DNA of 64,000 nucleotides from Neoarius graeffei (GCF_027579695.1 NC_083578.1:4164960-4228959), one strand, 5' to 3'. Shown: positions 31,080-47,700, counted from the stretch's first letter. The notes: generated by a model not told the origin, from the letters alone. Translations and numbers: made by a program.

Positions 31080-34000
31080 GCCCATCAGAACACACTGTGC
31101 GACTCTCAGCCCATCAGAACACACTGTGCTGCTCTCAGCCCATCATAACCCACCGCAGTGCTCTCAGCCCATCAGAACACACAGTACTGCTCTCAGCCCA
31201 TCAGAACACACAGTACTGCTCTCAGCCCATCAGAACTCACCGTGCTGCTCTCAGCCCATCGGAACACACCGTACTGCTCTCGGCCCATCGGAACACACAG
31301 TGCTGCTCTCAGCCCATCGGAACACACAGTGCTGCTCTCAGCCCATCGGAACACACAGTGCTGCTCTCAGCCCATCAGAACACACAGTGCTGCTCTCAGC
31401 CCATCAGAACACACAGTGCTGCTCTCAGCCCATCAGAACACACCGTACTGCTCTCAGCCCATCAGAACACACAGTGCTGCTCTCAGCCCATCAGAACACA
31501 CAGTGCTGCTCTCAGCCCATCAGAACACACAGTGCTGCTCTCAGCCCATCAGAACACACCGCGCTGCTCTCAGCCCATCAGAACACACAGTACTGCTCTC
31601 AGCCCATCAGAACACACAGTGCTGCTCTCAGCCCATCAGAACACACCGCGCTGCTCTCAGCCCATCGGAACACACAGTGCTGCTCTCAGCCCATCAGAAC
31701 ACACAGTGCTGCTCTCAGCCCATCAGAACACACAGCGCTGCTCTCATCCCATCAGAACACACCGCGCTGCTCTCAGCCCATCGGAACACGCCGCAGTGCT
31801 CTCGGCCCATCGGAACACACAGTACTGCTCTCAGCCCATCGGAACACACAGTGCTGCTCTCAGCCCATCAGAACACACCGTACTGCTCTCGGCCCATCAG
31901 AACACACAGTACTGCTCTCAGCCCTTCAGAACACACAGTGCTGCTCTCAGCCCATCAGAACACAACGCAGTGCTCTCGGCCCATCAGAACACACAGTACT
32001 GCTCTCAGCCCATCGGAACACACAGTGCTGCTCTCAGCCCATCAGAACACAACGCAGTGCTCTCGGCCCATCAGAACACACAGTACTGCTCTCAGCCCAT
32101 CAGAACACACAGTACTGCTCTCAGCCCATCAGAACTCACCGTGCTGCTCTCAGCCAATCAGAACACACCGCGCTGCTCTCAGCCAATCAGAACACACCGC
32201 GCTGCTCTCAGCCCATCAGAACACACCGCGCTGCTCTCAGCCCATCGGAACACACCGCGCTGCTCTCATCCCATCAGAACACACCGCGCTGCTCTCAGCC
32301 CATCAGAACACACCGCGCTGCTCTCAGCCCATCAGAACACACAGTGCTGCTCTCAGCCCATCAGAACACACAGTGCTGCTCTCAGCCCATCAGAACACGC
32401 CGCGCTGCTCTCATCCCATCAGAACACGCCGCGCTGCTCTCAGCCCATCGGAACACGCCGCAGTGCTCTCGGCCCATCGGAACACACAGTACTGCTCTCA
32501 GCCCATCAGAACACACAGTACTGCTCTCATCCCATCAGAACACGCCGCGCTGCTCTCATCCCATCAGAACACACCGCGCTGCTCTCAGCCCATCGGAACA
32601 CGCCGCAGTGCTCTCGGCCCATCGGAACACACAGTACTGCTCTCAGCCCATCAGAACACACAGTACTGCTCTCAGCCCATCGGAACACACAGTACTGCTC
32701 TCAGCCCATCGGAACACACAGTGCTGCTCTCAGCCCTTTAGAACACACCGCGCTGCTCTCAGCCCATCAGAACACAACGCAGTGCTCTCGGCCCATCAGA
32801 ACACACAGTGCTGCTCTCAGCCCTTCAAAACACACAGTGCTGCTCTCAGCCCATCAGAACACAACGCAGTGCTCTCAGCCCTTCAGAACACACAGTGCTG
32901 CTCTCAGCCCATCAGAACACACCGCGCTGCTCTCAGCCCATCAGAACACACCGCGCTGCTCTCAGCCCATCAGAACACACAGTGCTGCTCTCAGCCCATC
33001 AGAACACACCGCGCTGCTCTCAGCCCATCAGAACACACCGCGCTGCTCTCAGCCCATCAGAACACACAGTGCTGCTCTCAGCCCATCAGAACACACAGTG
33101 CTGCTCTCAGCCCATCAGAACACTCCGCGCTGCTCTCAGCCCATCAGAACACACCGCGCTGCTCTCAGCCCATCGGAACACACAGTGCTGCTCTCAGCCC
33201 ATCAGAACACACCGCGCTGCTCTCAGCCTATCAGAACACACCGTACTGCTCTCAGCCCATCAGAACACACCGTACTGCTCTCAGCCCATCAGAACACACA
33301 GTGCTGCTCTCAGCCCATCAGAACACACCGCGCTGCTCTCAGCCCATCAGAACACACCGCGCTGCTCTCAGCCCATCAGAACACACAGTGCTGCTCTCAG
33401 CCCATCAGAACACACAGTGCTGCTCTCAGCCCATCAGAACACACAGTGCTGCTCTCAGCCCATCAGAACACACCGCGCTGCTCTCAGCCCATCAGAACAC
33501 ACAGTGCTGCTCTCAGCCCATCAGAACACACAGTGCTGCTCTCAGCCCATCAGAACACACCGCGCTGCTCTCAGCCCATCGGAACACGCCGCAGTGCTCT
33601 CGGCCCATCGGAACACACAGTACTGCTCTCAGCCCATCAGAACACACAGTGCTGCTCTCAGCCCATCGGAACACACAGTGCTGCTCTCAGCCCATCAGAA
33701 CACACAGTGCTGCTCTCAGCCCATCAGAACACACAGCGCTGCTCTCATCCCATCAGAACACACCGCGCTGCTCTCAGCCCATCGGAACACGCCGCAGTGC
33801 TCTCGGCCCATCGGAACACACAGTACTGCTCTCAGCCCATCAGAACACACAGTGCTGCTCTCAGCCCATCAGAACACACAGTGCTGCTCTCAGCCCATCA
33901 GAACACACAGCGCTGCTCTCATCCCATCAGAACACACCGCGCTGCTCTCAGCCCATCGGAACACGCCGCAGTGCTCTCGGCCCATCGGAACACACAGTAC

Positions 34001-37000
34001 TGCTCTCAGCCCATCGGAACACACAGTGCTGCTCTCAGCCCATCAGAACACACCGTACTGCTCTCGGCCCATCAGAACACACAGTACTGCTCTCAGCCCT
34101 TCAGAACACACAGTGCTGCTCTCAGCCCATCAGAACACAACGCAGTGCTCTCGGCCCATCAGAACACACAGTACTGCTCTCAGCCCTTCAGAACACACAG
34201 TGCTGCTCTCAGCCCATCAGAATACAGAGTACTGCTCTCAGCCCATCAGAACACACCGTACTGCTCTCAGCTCATCAGAACACACAGTACTGCTCTCAGC
34301 CCATCAGAACACACCGTACTGCTCTCAGCCCATCAGAACACACAGTGCTGCTCTCAGCTCATCAGAACACACCGCGCTGCTCTCAGCCCATCAGAATACA
34401 GAGTACTGCTCTCAGCCCATCAGAACACACCGTACTGCTCTCAGCTCATCAGAACACACAGTACTGCTCTCAGCCCATCAGAACACACCGTACTGCTCTC
34501 AGCCCATCAGAACACACAGTGCTGCTCTCAGCCCATCGGAACACACAGTGCTGCTCTCAGCCCATCAGAACACACAGTACTGCTCTCAGCCCATCAGAAC
34601 ACACCGTACTGCTCTCAGCCCATCAGAACACACAGTGCTGCTCTCAGCCCATTGGAACACACAGTGCTGCTCTCAGCCCATCAGAACACACAGTACTGCT
34701 CTCAGCCCATCAGAACACACCGCGCTGCTCTCAGCCCATCAGAACACACAGTGCTGCTCTCAGCCCATTGGAACACACAGTGCTGCTCTCAGCCCATCAG
34801 AACACACAGTACTGCTCTCAGCCCATCAGAACACACCGTACTGCTCTCAGCCCATCAGAACACACAGTGCTGCTCTCAGCCCATCAGAACACACCGCGCT
34901 GCTCTCAGCCCATCAGAACACACAGTGCTGCTCTCAGCCCATCAGAACACACAGTACTGCTCTCAGCCCATCAGAACACACCGCGCTGCTCTCAGCCCAT
35001 CAGAACACACAGTGCTGCTCTCAGCCCATCAGAACACACCGCGCTGCTCTCAGCCCATCAGAACACACAGTGCTGCTCTCAGCCCATCGGAACACGCCGC
35101 AGTGCTCTCGGCCCATCGGAACACACAGTGCTGCTCTCAGCCCATCAGAACACACAGTACTGCTCTCAGCCCATCAGAACACACCGCGCTGCTCTCAGCC
35201 CATCAGAACACACAGTGCTTCTCTCAGCCCATCGGAACACACAGTGCTGCTCTCAGCCCATCAGAACACACAGTGCTGCTCTCAGCCCATCAGAACACAC
35301 AGTGCTGCTCTCAGCCCATCAGAACACACAGTGCTGCTCTCAGCCAATCAGAACACACCGTACTGCTCTCAGCCAATCAGAACACACAGTGCTGCTCTCA
35401 GCCCATCGGAACACACAGTGCTGCTCTCAGCCCATCAGAACAGACAGTGCTGCTCTCAGCCAATCAGAACACACCGTACTGCTCTCAGCCAATCAGAACA
35501 CACAGTGCTGCTCTCAGCCCATCAGAACACACAGTGCTGCTCTCAGCCCATCAGAACACACAGTGCTGCTCTCAGCCCATCAGAACACACCGCGCTGCTC
35601 TCAGCCCATCAGAACACACCGCGCTGCTCTCAGCCCATCAGAACACACAGTGCTTCTCTCAGCCCATCGGAACACACAGTGCTGCTCTCAGCCCATCAGA
35701 ACACACAGTGCTGCTCTCAGCCCATCAGAACACACCGCGCTGCTCTCAGCCCATCAGAACACACAGTGCTTCTCTCAGCCCATCGGAACACACAGTGCTG
35801 CTCTCAGCCCATCAGAACACACAGTGCTGCTCTCAGCCCATCAGAACACACAGTGCTGCTCTCAGCCCATCAGAACACACAGTGCTGCTCTCAGCCAATC
35901 AGAACACACCGTACTGCTCTCAGCCCATCAGAACACACAGTGCTGCTCTCAGCCCATCAGAACACACCGCGCTGCTCTCAGCCCATCAGAACACACAGTG
36001 CTGCTCTCAGCCCATCAGAACACACCGCGCTGCTCTCAGCCCATCAGAACACACCGCGCTGCTCTCAGCCCATCAGAACACACAGTGCTGCTCTCAGCCC
36101 ATCAGAACACACCGCGCTGCTCTCAGCCCATCAGAACACACCGCGCTGCTCTCAGCCCATCAGAACACACTGTGCTGCGCTCAGCCCATCAGAACACACA
36201 GTGCTGCTCTCAGCCCATCAGAACACACTGTGCGACTCTCAGCCCATCAGAACACACTGTGCGACTCTCAGCCCATCATAACCCACCGCAGTGCTCTCGG
36301 CCCATCAGAACACACAGTACTGCTCTCAGCCCATCAGAACACACAGTACTGCTCTCAGCCCATCAGAACACACAGTACTGCTCTCAGCCCATCAGAACTC
36401 ACCGTGCTGCTCTCAGCCCATCAGAACACACCGTACTGCTCTCGGCCCATCGGAACACACAGTACTGCTCTCAGCCCATCAGAACACACAGTACTGCTCT
36501 CAGCCCATCAGAACACACAGCGCTGCGCTCAGCCCATCGGAACACACAGTACTGCTCTCGGCCCATCAGAACACACAGTACTGCTCTCAGCCCTTCAGAA
36601 CACACAGTACTGCTCTCAGCCCATCAGAACACACCGCGCTGCTCTCAGCCCATCAGAACACACCGCGCTGCTCTCAGCCCATCAGAACACACAGTGCTGC
36701 TCTCAGCCCATCAGAACACACCGCGCTGCTCTCAGCCCATCAGAACACACCGCGCTGCTCTCAGCCCATCAGAACACACAGAGCTGCTCTCAGCCCATCA
36801 GAACACACAGTGCTGCTCTCAGCCCAACAGAACACACAGTGCTGCTCTCAGCCCATCAGAACACACCGCGCTGCTCTCAGCCCATCAGAACACACAGTGC
36901 TGCTCTCAGCCCATCAGAACCCACCGCGCTGCTCTCAGCACATCAGAACACACCGCAGTGCTCTCGGCCCATCAGAACACACAGTACTGCTCTCAGCCCA

Positions 37001-38723
37001 TCAGAACACACAGTACTGCTCTCAGCCCATCAGAACACACCGCGCTGCTCTCAGCCCATCAGAACACACCGCGCTGCTCTCAGCTCATCGGAACACACAG
37101 TGCTGCTCTCAGCCCATCAGAACACACCGCGCTGCTCTCAGCCCATCGGAACACACAGTGCTGCTCTCAGCCCATCAGAACACACCGCGCTGCGCTCAGC
37201 CCATCAGAACACACAGTGCTGCTCTCAGCCCTTCAGAACACACAGTGCTGCTCTCAGCCCATCAGAACACAACGCAGTGCTCTCAGCCCATCAGAACACA
37301 GAGTGCTGCTCTCAGCCCATCAGAACACACAGTACTGCTCTCAGCCCATCAGAACACACCGCGCTGCTCTAAACCCATCAGAACACACAGTGCTGCTCTC
37401 AGCCCATCAGAACACACAGTACTGCTCTCAGCCCATCAGAACACACCGCGCTGCTCTCAGCTCATCAGAACACACCGCGCTGCTCTCAGCCCATCAGAAC
37501 ACACAGTACTGCTCTCAGCCCATCAGAACACACAGTAGTGCTCTCAGCCCATCAGAACACACAGTACTGCTCTCAGCCCATCAGAACACACCGCGCTGCT
37601 CTCAACCCATCAGAACACACCGCGCTGCTCTCAGCCCATCAGAACACACCGCGCTGCTCTCAGCCCATCAGAACACACAGTGCTGCTCTCAGCCCATCAG
37701 AACACACCGCACTGCTCTCAGCCCATCAGAACACAGAGAACTGCTCTCAGCCCATCAGAACACACCGCGCTGCTCTCAGCCCATCAGAACACACCGCGCT
37801 GCTCTCAGCCCATCAGAACACACAGTGCTGCTCGCAGCCCATCAGAACACACAGTACTGCTCTCAGCCCATCAGAACACACCGCGCTGCTCTCAGCCCAT
37901 CAGAACACACCGCGCTACTCTCAGCCCATCAGAACACCCCGCGCTGCTCTCAGCCCATCAGAACACACAGTGCTGCTCTCAGCCCATCAGAACACACCGC
38001 GCTGCTCTCAGCCCATCAGAACACACCGCGCTGCTCTCAGCCCATCAGAACACACAGTACTGCTCTCAGCCCATCAGAACACACAGTGCTGCTCTCAGCC
38101 CATCAGAACACACAGTACTGCTCTCAGCCCATCAGAACACACCGCGCTGCTCTCAGCTCATCAGAACACACCGCGCTGCTCTCAGCCCATCAGAACACAC
38201 CGCACTGCTCTCAGCCCATCAGAACACAGAGAACTGCTCTCAGCCCATCAGAACACACCGCGCTGCTCTCAGCCCATCAGAACACACCGCGCTGCTCTCA
38301 GCCCATCAGAACACACAGTGCTGCTCGCAGCCCATCAGAACACACAGTACTGCTCTCAGCCCATCAGAACACACCACGCTGCTCTCAGCCCATCAGAACA
38401 CACCGCGCTACTCTCAGCCCATCAGAACACCCCGCGCTGCTCTCAGCCCATCAGAACACACAGTGCTGCTCTCAGCCCATCAGAACACACCGCGCTGCTC
38501 TCAGCCCATCAGAACACACCGCGCTGCTCTCAGCCCATCAGAACACACAGTACTGCTCTCAGCCCATCAGAACACACAGTGCTGCTCTCAGCCCATCAGA
38601 ACACACCGCGCTGCTCTCAGCCCATCGGAACACACAGTACTGCTCTCAGCCCATCAGAACACACCGCGCTAATCTCAGCCCATCAGAACACACCGCGCGG
38701 CTCTCAGCCCATCAGAACACACA

Positions 38724-41700
38724 GTGCTGCTCTCAGCCCATCGGAACACGCCGCAGTGCTCTCGGCCCATCGGAACACACAGTGCTGCTCTCAGCCCATC
38801 AGAACACACAGTACTGCTCTCAGCCCATCAGAACACACCGCGCTGCTCTCAGCCCATCAGAACACACAGTGCTGCTCTCAGCCCATCGGAACACGCCGCA
38901 GTGCTCTCGGCCCATCAGAACACACAGTACTGCTCTCAGCCCATCAGAACACACAGTACTGCTCTCAGCCCATCAGAACACACAGTACTGCTCTCAGCCC
39001 ATCAGAACACACCGCGCTGCTCTCAGCCCATCAGAACACACAGTACTGCTCTCAGCCCATCAGAACACACAGTGCTGCTCTCAGCCCATCAGAACACACC
39101 GCGCTGCTCTCAGCCCATCGGAACACACAGTACTGCTCTCAGCCCATCAGAACACACCGCGCTGCTCTCAGCCCATCAGAACACACCGCGCGGCTCTCAG
39201 CCCATCAGAACACACAGTGCTGCTCTCAGCCCATCGGAACACGCCGCAGTGCTCTCGGCCCATCGGTACACACAGTGCTGCTCTCAGCCCATCAGAACAC
39301 ACAGTACTGCTGTCAGCCCATCAGAACACACCGCGCTGCTCTCAGCCCATCAGAACACACTGTGATGCTCTCAGCCCATCAGAACCCACCGCGCTGCTCT
39401 CAGCCCATCAGAACCCACCGCAGTGCTCTCAGCCCATCAGAACACACAGTACTGCTCTCAGCCCATCAGAACACACCGCGCTGCTCTCAGCCCATCAGAA
39501 CACACCGCGCTGCTCTCAGCCCATCAGAACCCACCGCAGTGCTCTCAGCCCATCAGAACACACAGTGCTGCTCTCAGCCCATCAGAACACACCGCGCTGC
39601 TCTCAGCCCATCAGAACACACCGCAGTGCTCTCAGCCCATCAGAACACACAGTGCTGCTCTCAGCCCATCAGAACACACCGCGCTGCTCTCAGCCCATCA
39701 GAATACAGAGTACTGCTCTCAGCCCATCAGAACACACCGTACTGCTCTCAGCCCATCAGAACACACCGTACTGCTCTCAGCCCATCAGAACACACAGTGC
39801 TGCTCTCAGCCAATCAGAACACACCGCGCTGCTCTCAGCCCATCAGAACACACAGAGCTGCTCTCAGCCCATCAGAACACACCGTACTGCTCTCAGCCCA
39901 TCAGAACACACCGCGCTGCTCTCAGCCCATCAGAACACACAGAGCTGCTCTCAGCCCATCGGAACACACAGTGCTGCTCTCAGCCCATCAGAACACACAG
40001 TACTGCACTAAGCCCATCAGAACACACCGCGCTGCTCTCAGCCCATCAGAACACACTGTGCTACTCTCAGCCCATCAGAACACACTGTGCTGCTCTCAGC
40101 CAATCAGAACACACCGCGCTGCTCTCAGCCCATCAGAACACACAGAGCTGCTCTCAGCCCATCAGAACACACAGTGCTGCTCTCAGCCCAACAGAACACA
40201 CAGTGCTGCTCTCAGCCCATCAGAACACACAGTACTGCACTAAGCCCATCAGAACACACAGTACTGCTCTCAGCCCATCAGAACCCACGGCGCTGCTCTC
40301 AGCCCATCAGAACACACCGCAGTGCTCTCGGCCCATCAGAACACACAGTACTGCTCTCAGCCCATCAGAACACACAGTACTGCTCTCAGCCCATCAGAAC
40401 ACACCGCGCTGCTCTCAGCCCATCAGAACACACCGCGCTGCTCTCAGCTCATCAGAACACACAGTACTGCTCTCAGCCCATCAGAACACACCGCGCTGCT
40501 CTCAGCCCATCAGAACACACAGTACTGCTCTCAGCCCATCAGAACACACAGCGCTGCTCTCAGCCCATCAGAACACACAGTAGTGCTCTCAGCCCATCAG
40601 AACACACAGTACTGCTCTCAGCCCATCAGAACACACTGCGCTGCTCTCAGCCCATCAGAACACACAGTACTGCTCTCAGCCCATCAGAACACACAGTGCT
40701 GCTCTCAGCCCATCAGAACACACCGTGCTGCTTTCAGCCCATCAGAACACACAGTAGTGCTCTCAGCCCATCAGAACACACAGTACTGCTCTCAGCCCAT
40801 CAGAACACACCGCGCTGCTCTCAGCCCATCAGAACACACCGTGCTGCTCTCAGCCCATCAGAACACACAGTGCTGCTCTCAGCCCATCAGAACACACCGC
40901 GCTGCTCTCAGCCCATCAGAACACACCGTGCTGCTTTCAGCCCATCAGAACACACCGCGCTGCTCTCAGCCCATCAGAACACACCGCGCTGCTCTCAGCC
41001 CATCAGAACACACAGTGCTGCTCTCAGCCCATCAGAACACACAGTACTGCTCTCAGCCCATCAGAACACACCGCGCTGCTCTCAGCCCATCAGAACACAC
41101 AGTACTGCTCTCAGCCCATCAGAACACACAGTGCTGCTCTCAGCCCATCAGAACACACCGCGCTGCTCTCAGCCCATCAGAACACACAGTACTGCTCTCA
41201 GCCCATCAGAACACACAGTGCTGCTCTCAGCCCATCAGAACACACAGTACTGCTCTCAGCCCATCAGAACACACCGCGCTGCTCTCAGCCCATCAGAACA
41301 CACCGTGCTGCTCTCAGCCCATCAGAACACACAGTATTGCTCTCAGCCCATCAGAACACACCGCGCTGCTCTCAGCCCATCAGAACACACAGTGCTGCTC
41401 TCAGCCCATCAGAACACACAGTGCTGCTCTCAGCCCATCAGAACACACAGTGCTGCTCTCAGCCCATCGGAACACGCCGCAGTGCTCTCGGCCCATCGGA
41501 ACACACAGTACTGCTCTCAGCCCATCGGAACACACCGCGCTGCTCTCAGCCCATCGGAACACACAGTACTGCTCTCAGCCCATCAGAACACACAGTAGTG
41601 CTCTCAGCCCATCAGAACACACAGTACTGCTCTCAGCCCATCAGAACACACAGTACTGCTCTCAGCCCATCAGAACACACAGTAGTGCTCTCAGCCCATC

Positions 41701-44700
41701 AGAACACACAGTACTGCTCTCAGCCCATCAGAACACACCGCGCTGCTCTCAACCCATCAGAACACACCGCGCTGCTCTCAGCCCATCAGAACACACCGCG
41801 CTGCTCTCAGCCCATCAGAACACACAGTGCTGCTCTCAGCCCATCAGAACACACCGCACTGCTCTCAGCCCATCAGAACACAGAGAACTGCTCTCAGCCC
41901 ATCAGAACACACCGCGCTGCTCTCAACCCATCAGAACACACCGCGCTGCTCTCAGCCCATCAGAACACACCGCGCTGCTCTCAGCCCATCAGAACACACA
42001 GTGCTGCTCTCAGCCCATCAGAACACACCGCACTGCTCTCAGCCCATCAGAACACAGAGAACTGCTCTCAGCCCATCAGAACACACCGCGCTGCTCTCAG
42101 CCCATCAGAACACACCGCGCTGCTCTCAGCCCATCAGAACACACAGTGCTGCTCGCAGCCCATCAGAACACACAGTACTGCTCTCAGCCCATCAGAACAC
42201 ACCGCGCTGCTCTCAGCCCATCAGAACACACCGCGCTACTCTCAGCCCATCAGAACACCCCGCGCTGCTCTCAGCCCATCAGAACACACAGTGCTGCTCT
42301 CAGCCCATCAGAACACACCGCGCTGCTCTCAGCCCATCAGAACACACCGCGCTGCTCTCAGCCCATCAGAACACACAGTACTGCTCTCAGCCCATCAGAA
42401 CACACAGTGCTGCTCTCAGCCCATCAGAACACACCGCGCTGCTCTCAGCCCATCGGAACACACAGTACTGCTCTCAGCCCATCAGAACACACCGCGCTAA
42501 TCTCAGCCCATCAGAACACACCGCGCGGCTCTCAGCCCATCAGAACACACAGTGCTGCTCTCAGCCCATCGGAACACGCCGCAGTGCTCTCGGCCCATCG
42601 GAACACACAGTGCTGCTCTCAGCCCATCAGAACACACAGTACTGCTCTCAGCCCATCAGAACACACCGCGCTGCTCTCAGCCCATCAGAACACACAGTGC
42701 TGCTCTCAGCCCATCGGAACACGCCGCAGTGCTCTCGGCCCATCAGAACACACAGTACTGCTCTCAGCCCATCAGAACACACAGTGCTGCTCTCAGCCCA
42801 TCAGAACACACAGTACTGCTCTCAGCCCATCAGAACACAACGCGCTGCTCTCAGCCCATCAGAACACACAGTACTGCTCTCAGCCCATCAGAACACACAG
42901 TACTGCTCTCAGCCCATCAGAACACACCGCGCTGCTCTCAGCCCATCAGAACACACAGTACTGCTCTCAGCCCATCAGAACACACAGTACTGCTCTCAGC
43001 CCATCAGAACACACAGTGCTGCTCTCAGCCCATCAGAACACACCGCGCTGCTCTCAGCCCATCGGAACACACAGTACTGCTCTCAGCCCATCAGAACACA
43101 CCGCGCTAATCTCAGACCATCAGAACACACCGCGCTGCTCTCAGCCCATCGGAACACACAGTACTGCTCTCAGCCCATCAGAACACACCGCGCTAATCTC
43201 AGACCATCAGAACACACCGCGCGGCTCTCAGCCCATCAGAACACACAGTGCTGCTCTCAGCCCATCGGAACACGCCGCAGTGCTCTCGGCCCATCGGTAC
43301 ACACAGTGCTGCTCTCAGCCCATCAGAACACACAGTACTGCTGTCAGCCCATCAGAACACACCGCGCTGCTCTCAGCCCATCAGAACACACTGTGATGCT
43401 CTCAGCCCATCAGAACCCACCGCGCTGCTCTCAGCCCATCAGAACCCACCGCAGTGCTCTCAGCCCATCAGAACACACAGTACTGCTCTCAGCCCATCAG
43501 AACACACCGCGCTGCTCTCAGCCCATCAGAACACACCGCGCTGCTCTCAGCTGATCGGAACACACAGTGCTGCTCTCAGCCCATCAGAACACACCGCGCT
43601 GCTCTCAGCCTATCAGAACACACAGTGCTGCTCTCAGCCCATCAGAACCCACCGCGCTGCTCTCAGCCCATCAGAACACACCGCAGTGCTCTCAGCCCAT
43701 CAGAACACACAGTGCTGCTCTCAGCCCATCAGAACCCACCGCGCTGCTCTCAGCCCATCAGAACACACCGCAGTGCTCTCAGCCCATCAGAACACACAGT
43801 GCTGCTCTCAGCCCATCAGAACACACCGTACTGCTCTCAGCCCATCAGAACACACCGTACTGCTCTCAGCCCATCAGAACACACAGTACTGCTCTCAGCC
43901 CATCAGAACACACCGCGCTGCTCTCAGCCCATCAGAACACACCGCGCTGCTCTCAGCCCATCAGAACACACCGCGCTGCTCTCAGCCCATCGGAACACAC
44001 AGTGCTGCTCTCAGCCCATCAGAACACACAGTACTGCACTAAGCCCATCAGAACACACCGCGCTGCTCTCAGCCCATCAGAACACACTGTGCTACTCTCA
44101 GCCCATCAGAACACACTGTGCTGCTCTCAGCCAATCAGAACACACCGCGCTGCTCTCAGCCCATCAGAACACACAGAGCTGCTCTCAGCCCATCAGAACA
44201 CACAGTGCTGCTCTCAGCCCAACAGAACACACAGTGCTGCTCTCAGCCCATCAGAACACACAGTACTGCACTAAGCCCATCAGAACACACAGTACTGCTC
44301 TCAGCCCATCAGAACCCACGGCGCTGCTCTCAGCCCATCAGAACACACCGCAGTGCTCTCGGCCCATCAGAACACACAGTACTGCTCTCAGCCCATCAGA
44401 ACACACAGTACTGCTCTCAGCCCATCAGAACACACCGCGCTGCTCTCAGCCCATCAGAACACACCGCGCTGCTCTCAGCTCATCAGAACACACAGTACTG
44501 CTCTCAGCCCATCAGAACACACCGCGCTGCTCTCAGCCCATCAGAACACACAGTACTGCTCTCAGCCCATCAGAACACACAGCGCTGCTCTCAGCCCATC
44601 AGAACACACAGTAGTGCTCTCAGCCCATCAGAACACACAGTACTGCTCTCAGCCCATCAGAACACACTGCGCTGCTCTCAGCCCATCAGAACACACAGTA

Positions 44701-47700
44701 CTGCTCTCAGCCCATCAGAACACACAGTGCTGCTCTCAGCCCATCAGAACACACCGTGCTGCTTTCAGCCCATCAGAACACACAGTAGTGCTCTCAGCCC
44801 ATCAGAACACACAGTACTGCTCTCAGCCCATCAGAACACACCGCGCTGCTCTCAGCCCATCAGAACACACCGTGCTGCTCTCAGCCCATCAGAACACACA
44901 GTGCTGCTCTCAGCCCATCAGAACACACCGCGCTGCTCTCAGCCCATCAGAACACACCGTGCTGCTTTCAGCCCATCAGAACACACCGCGCTGCTCTCAG
45001 CCCATCAGAACACACCGCGCTGCTCTCAGCCCATCAGAACACACAGTGCTGCTCTCAGCCCATCAGAACACACAGTACTGCTCTCAGCCCATCAGAACAC
45101 ACAGTGCTGCTCTCAGCCCATCAGAACACACCGCGCTGCTCTCAGCCCATCAGAACACACAGTACTGCTCTCAGCCCATCAGAACACACAGTGCTGCTCT
45201 CAGCCCATCAGAACACACCGCGCTGCTCTCAGCCCATCAGAACACACAGTACTGCTCTCAGCCCATCAGAACACACAGTGCTGCTCTCAGCCCATCAGAA
45301 CACACAGTACTGCTCTCAGCCCATCAGAACACACCGCGCTGCTCTCAGCCCATCAGAACACACCGTGCTGCTCTCAGCCCATCAGAACACACAGTATTGC
45401 TCTCAGCCCATCAGAACACACCGCGCTGCTCTCAGCCCATCAGAACACACAGTGCTGCTCTCAGCCCATCAGAACACACAGTGCTGCTCTCAGCCCATCA
45501 GAACACACAGTGCTGCTCTCAGCCCATCGGAACACGCCGCAGTGCTCTCGGCCCATCGGAACACACAGTACTGCTCTCAGCCCATCGGAACACACCGCGC
45601 TGCTCTCAGCCCATCGGAACACACAGTACTGCTCTCAGCCCATCAGAACACACAGTAGTGCTCTCAGCCCATCAGAACACACAGTACTGCTCTCAGCCCA
45701 TCAGAACACACAGTACTGCTCTCAGCCCATCAGAACACACAGTAGTGCTCTCAGCCCATCAGAACACACAGTACTGCTCTCAGCCCATCAGAACACACCG
45801 CGCTGCTCTCAACCCATCAGAACACACCGCGCTGCTCTCAGCCCATCAGAACACACCGCGCTGCTCTCAGCCCATCAGAACACACAGTGCTGCTCTCAGC
45901 CCATCAGAACACACCGCACTGCTCTCAGCCCATCAGAACACAGAGAACTGCTCTCAGCCCATCAGAACACACCGCGCTGCTCTCAGCCCATCAGAACACA
46001 CCGCGCTGCTCTCAGCCCATCAGAACACACAGTGCTGCTCGCAGCCCATCAGAACACACAGTACTGCTCTCAGCCCATCAGAACACACCGCGCTGCTCTC
46101 AGCCCATCAGAACACACCGCGCTACTCTCAGCCCATCAGAACACCCCGCGCTGCTCTCAGCCCATCAGAACACACAGTGCTGCTCTCAGCCCATCAGAAC
46201 ACACCGCGCTGCTCTCAGCCCATCAGAACACACCGCGCTGCTCTCAGCCCATCAGAACACACAGTACTGCTCTCAGCCCATCAGAACACACAGTGCTGCT
46301 CTCAGCCCATCAGAACACACCGCGCTGCTCTCAGCCCATCGGAACACACAGTACTGCTCTCAGCCCATCAGAACACACCGCGCTAATCTCAGCCCATCAG
46401 AACACACCGCGCGGCTCTCAGCCCATCAGAACACACAGTGCTGCTCTCAGCCCATCGGAACACGCCGCAGTGCTCTCGGCCCATCGGAACACACAGTGCT
46501 GCTCTCAGCCCATCAGAACACACAGTACTGCTCTCAGCCCATCAGAACACACCGCACTGCTCTCAGCCCATCAGAACACACAGTGCTGCTCTCAGCCCAT
46601 CGGAACACGCCGCAGTGCTCTCGGCCCATCAGAACACACAGTACTGCTCTCAGCCCATCAGAACACACAGTGCTGCTCTCAGCCCATCAGAACACACAGT
46701 ACTGCTCTCAGCCCATCAGAACACAACGCGCTGCTCTCAGCCCATCAGAACACACAGTACTGCTCTCAGCCCATCAGAACACACAGTACTGCTCTCAGCC
46801 CATCAGAACACACCGCGCTGCTCTCAGCCCATCAGAACACACAGTACTGCTCTCAGCCCATCAGAACACACAGTACTGCTCTCAGCCCATCAGAACACAC
46901 AGTGCTGCTCTCAGCCCATCAGAACACACCGCGCTGCTCTCAGCCCATCGGAACACACAGTACTGCTCTCAGCCCATCAGAACACACCGCGCTAATCTCA
47001 GACCATCAGAACACACCGCGCTGCTCTCAGCCCATCAGAACACACCGCGCGGCTCTCAGCCCATCAGAACACACAGTGCTGCTCTCAGCCCATCGGAACA
47101 CGCCGCAGTGCTCTCGGCCCATCGGTACACACAGTGCTGCTCTCAGCCCATCAGAACACACAGTACTGCTGTCAGCCCATCAGAACACACCGCGCTGCTC
47201 TCAGCCCATCAGAACACACAGTACTGCTCTCAGCCCATCAGAACCCACCGCGCTGCTCTCAGCCCATCAGAACCCACCGCAGTGCTCTCAGCCCATCAGA
47301 ACACACAGTACTGCTCTCAGCCCATCAGAACACACCGCGCTGCTCTCAGCCCATCAGAACACACCGCGCTGCTCTCAGCTGATCGGAACACACAGTGCTG
47401 CTCTCAGCCCATCAGAACACACCGCGCTGCTCTCAGCCTATCAGAACACACAGTGCTGCTCTCAGCCCATCAGAACCCACCGCGCTGCTCTCAGCCCATC
47501 AGAACACACCGCAGTGCTCTCAGCCCATCAGAACACACAGTGCTGCTCTCAGCCCATCAGAACACACTGTGATGCTCTCAGCCCATCAGAACACACCGCG
47601 CTGCTCTCAGCCCATCAGAATACAGAGTACTGCTCTCAGCCCATCAGAACACACCGTACTGCTCTCAGCCCATCAGAACACACCGTACTGCTCTCAGCCC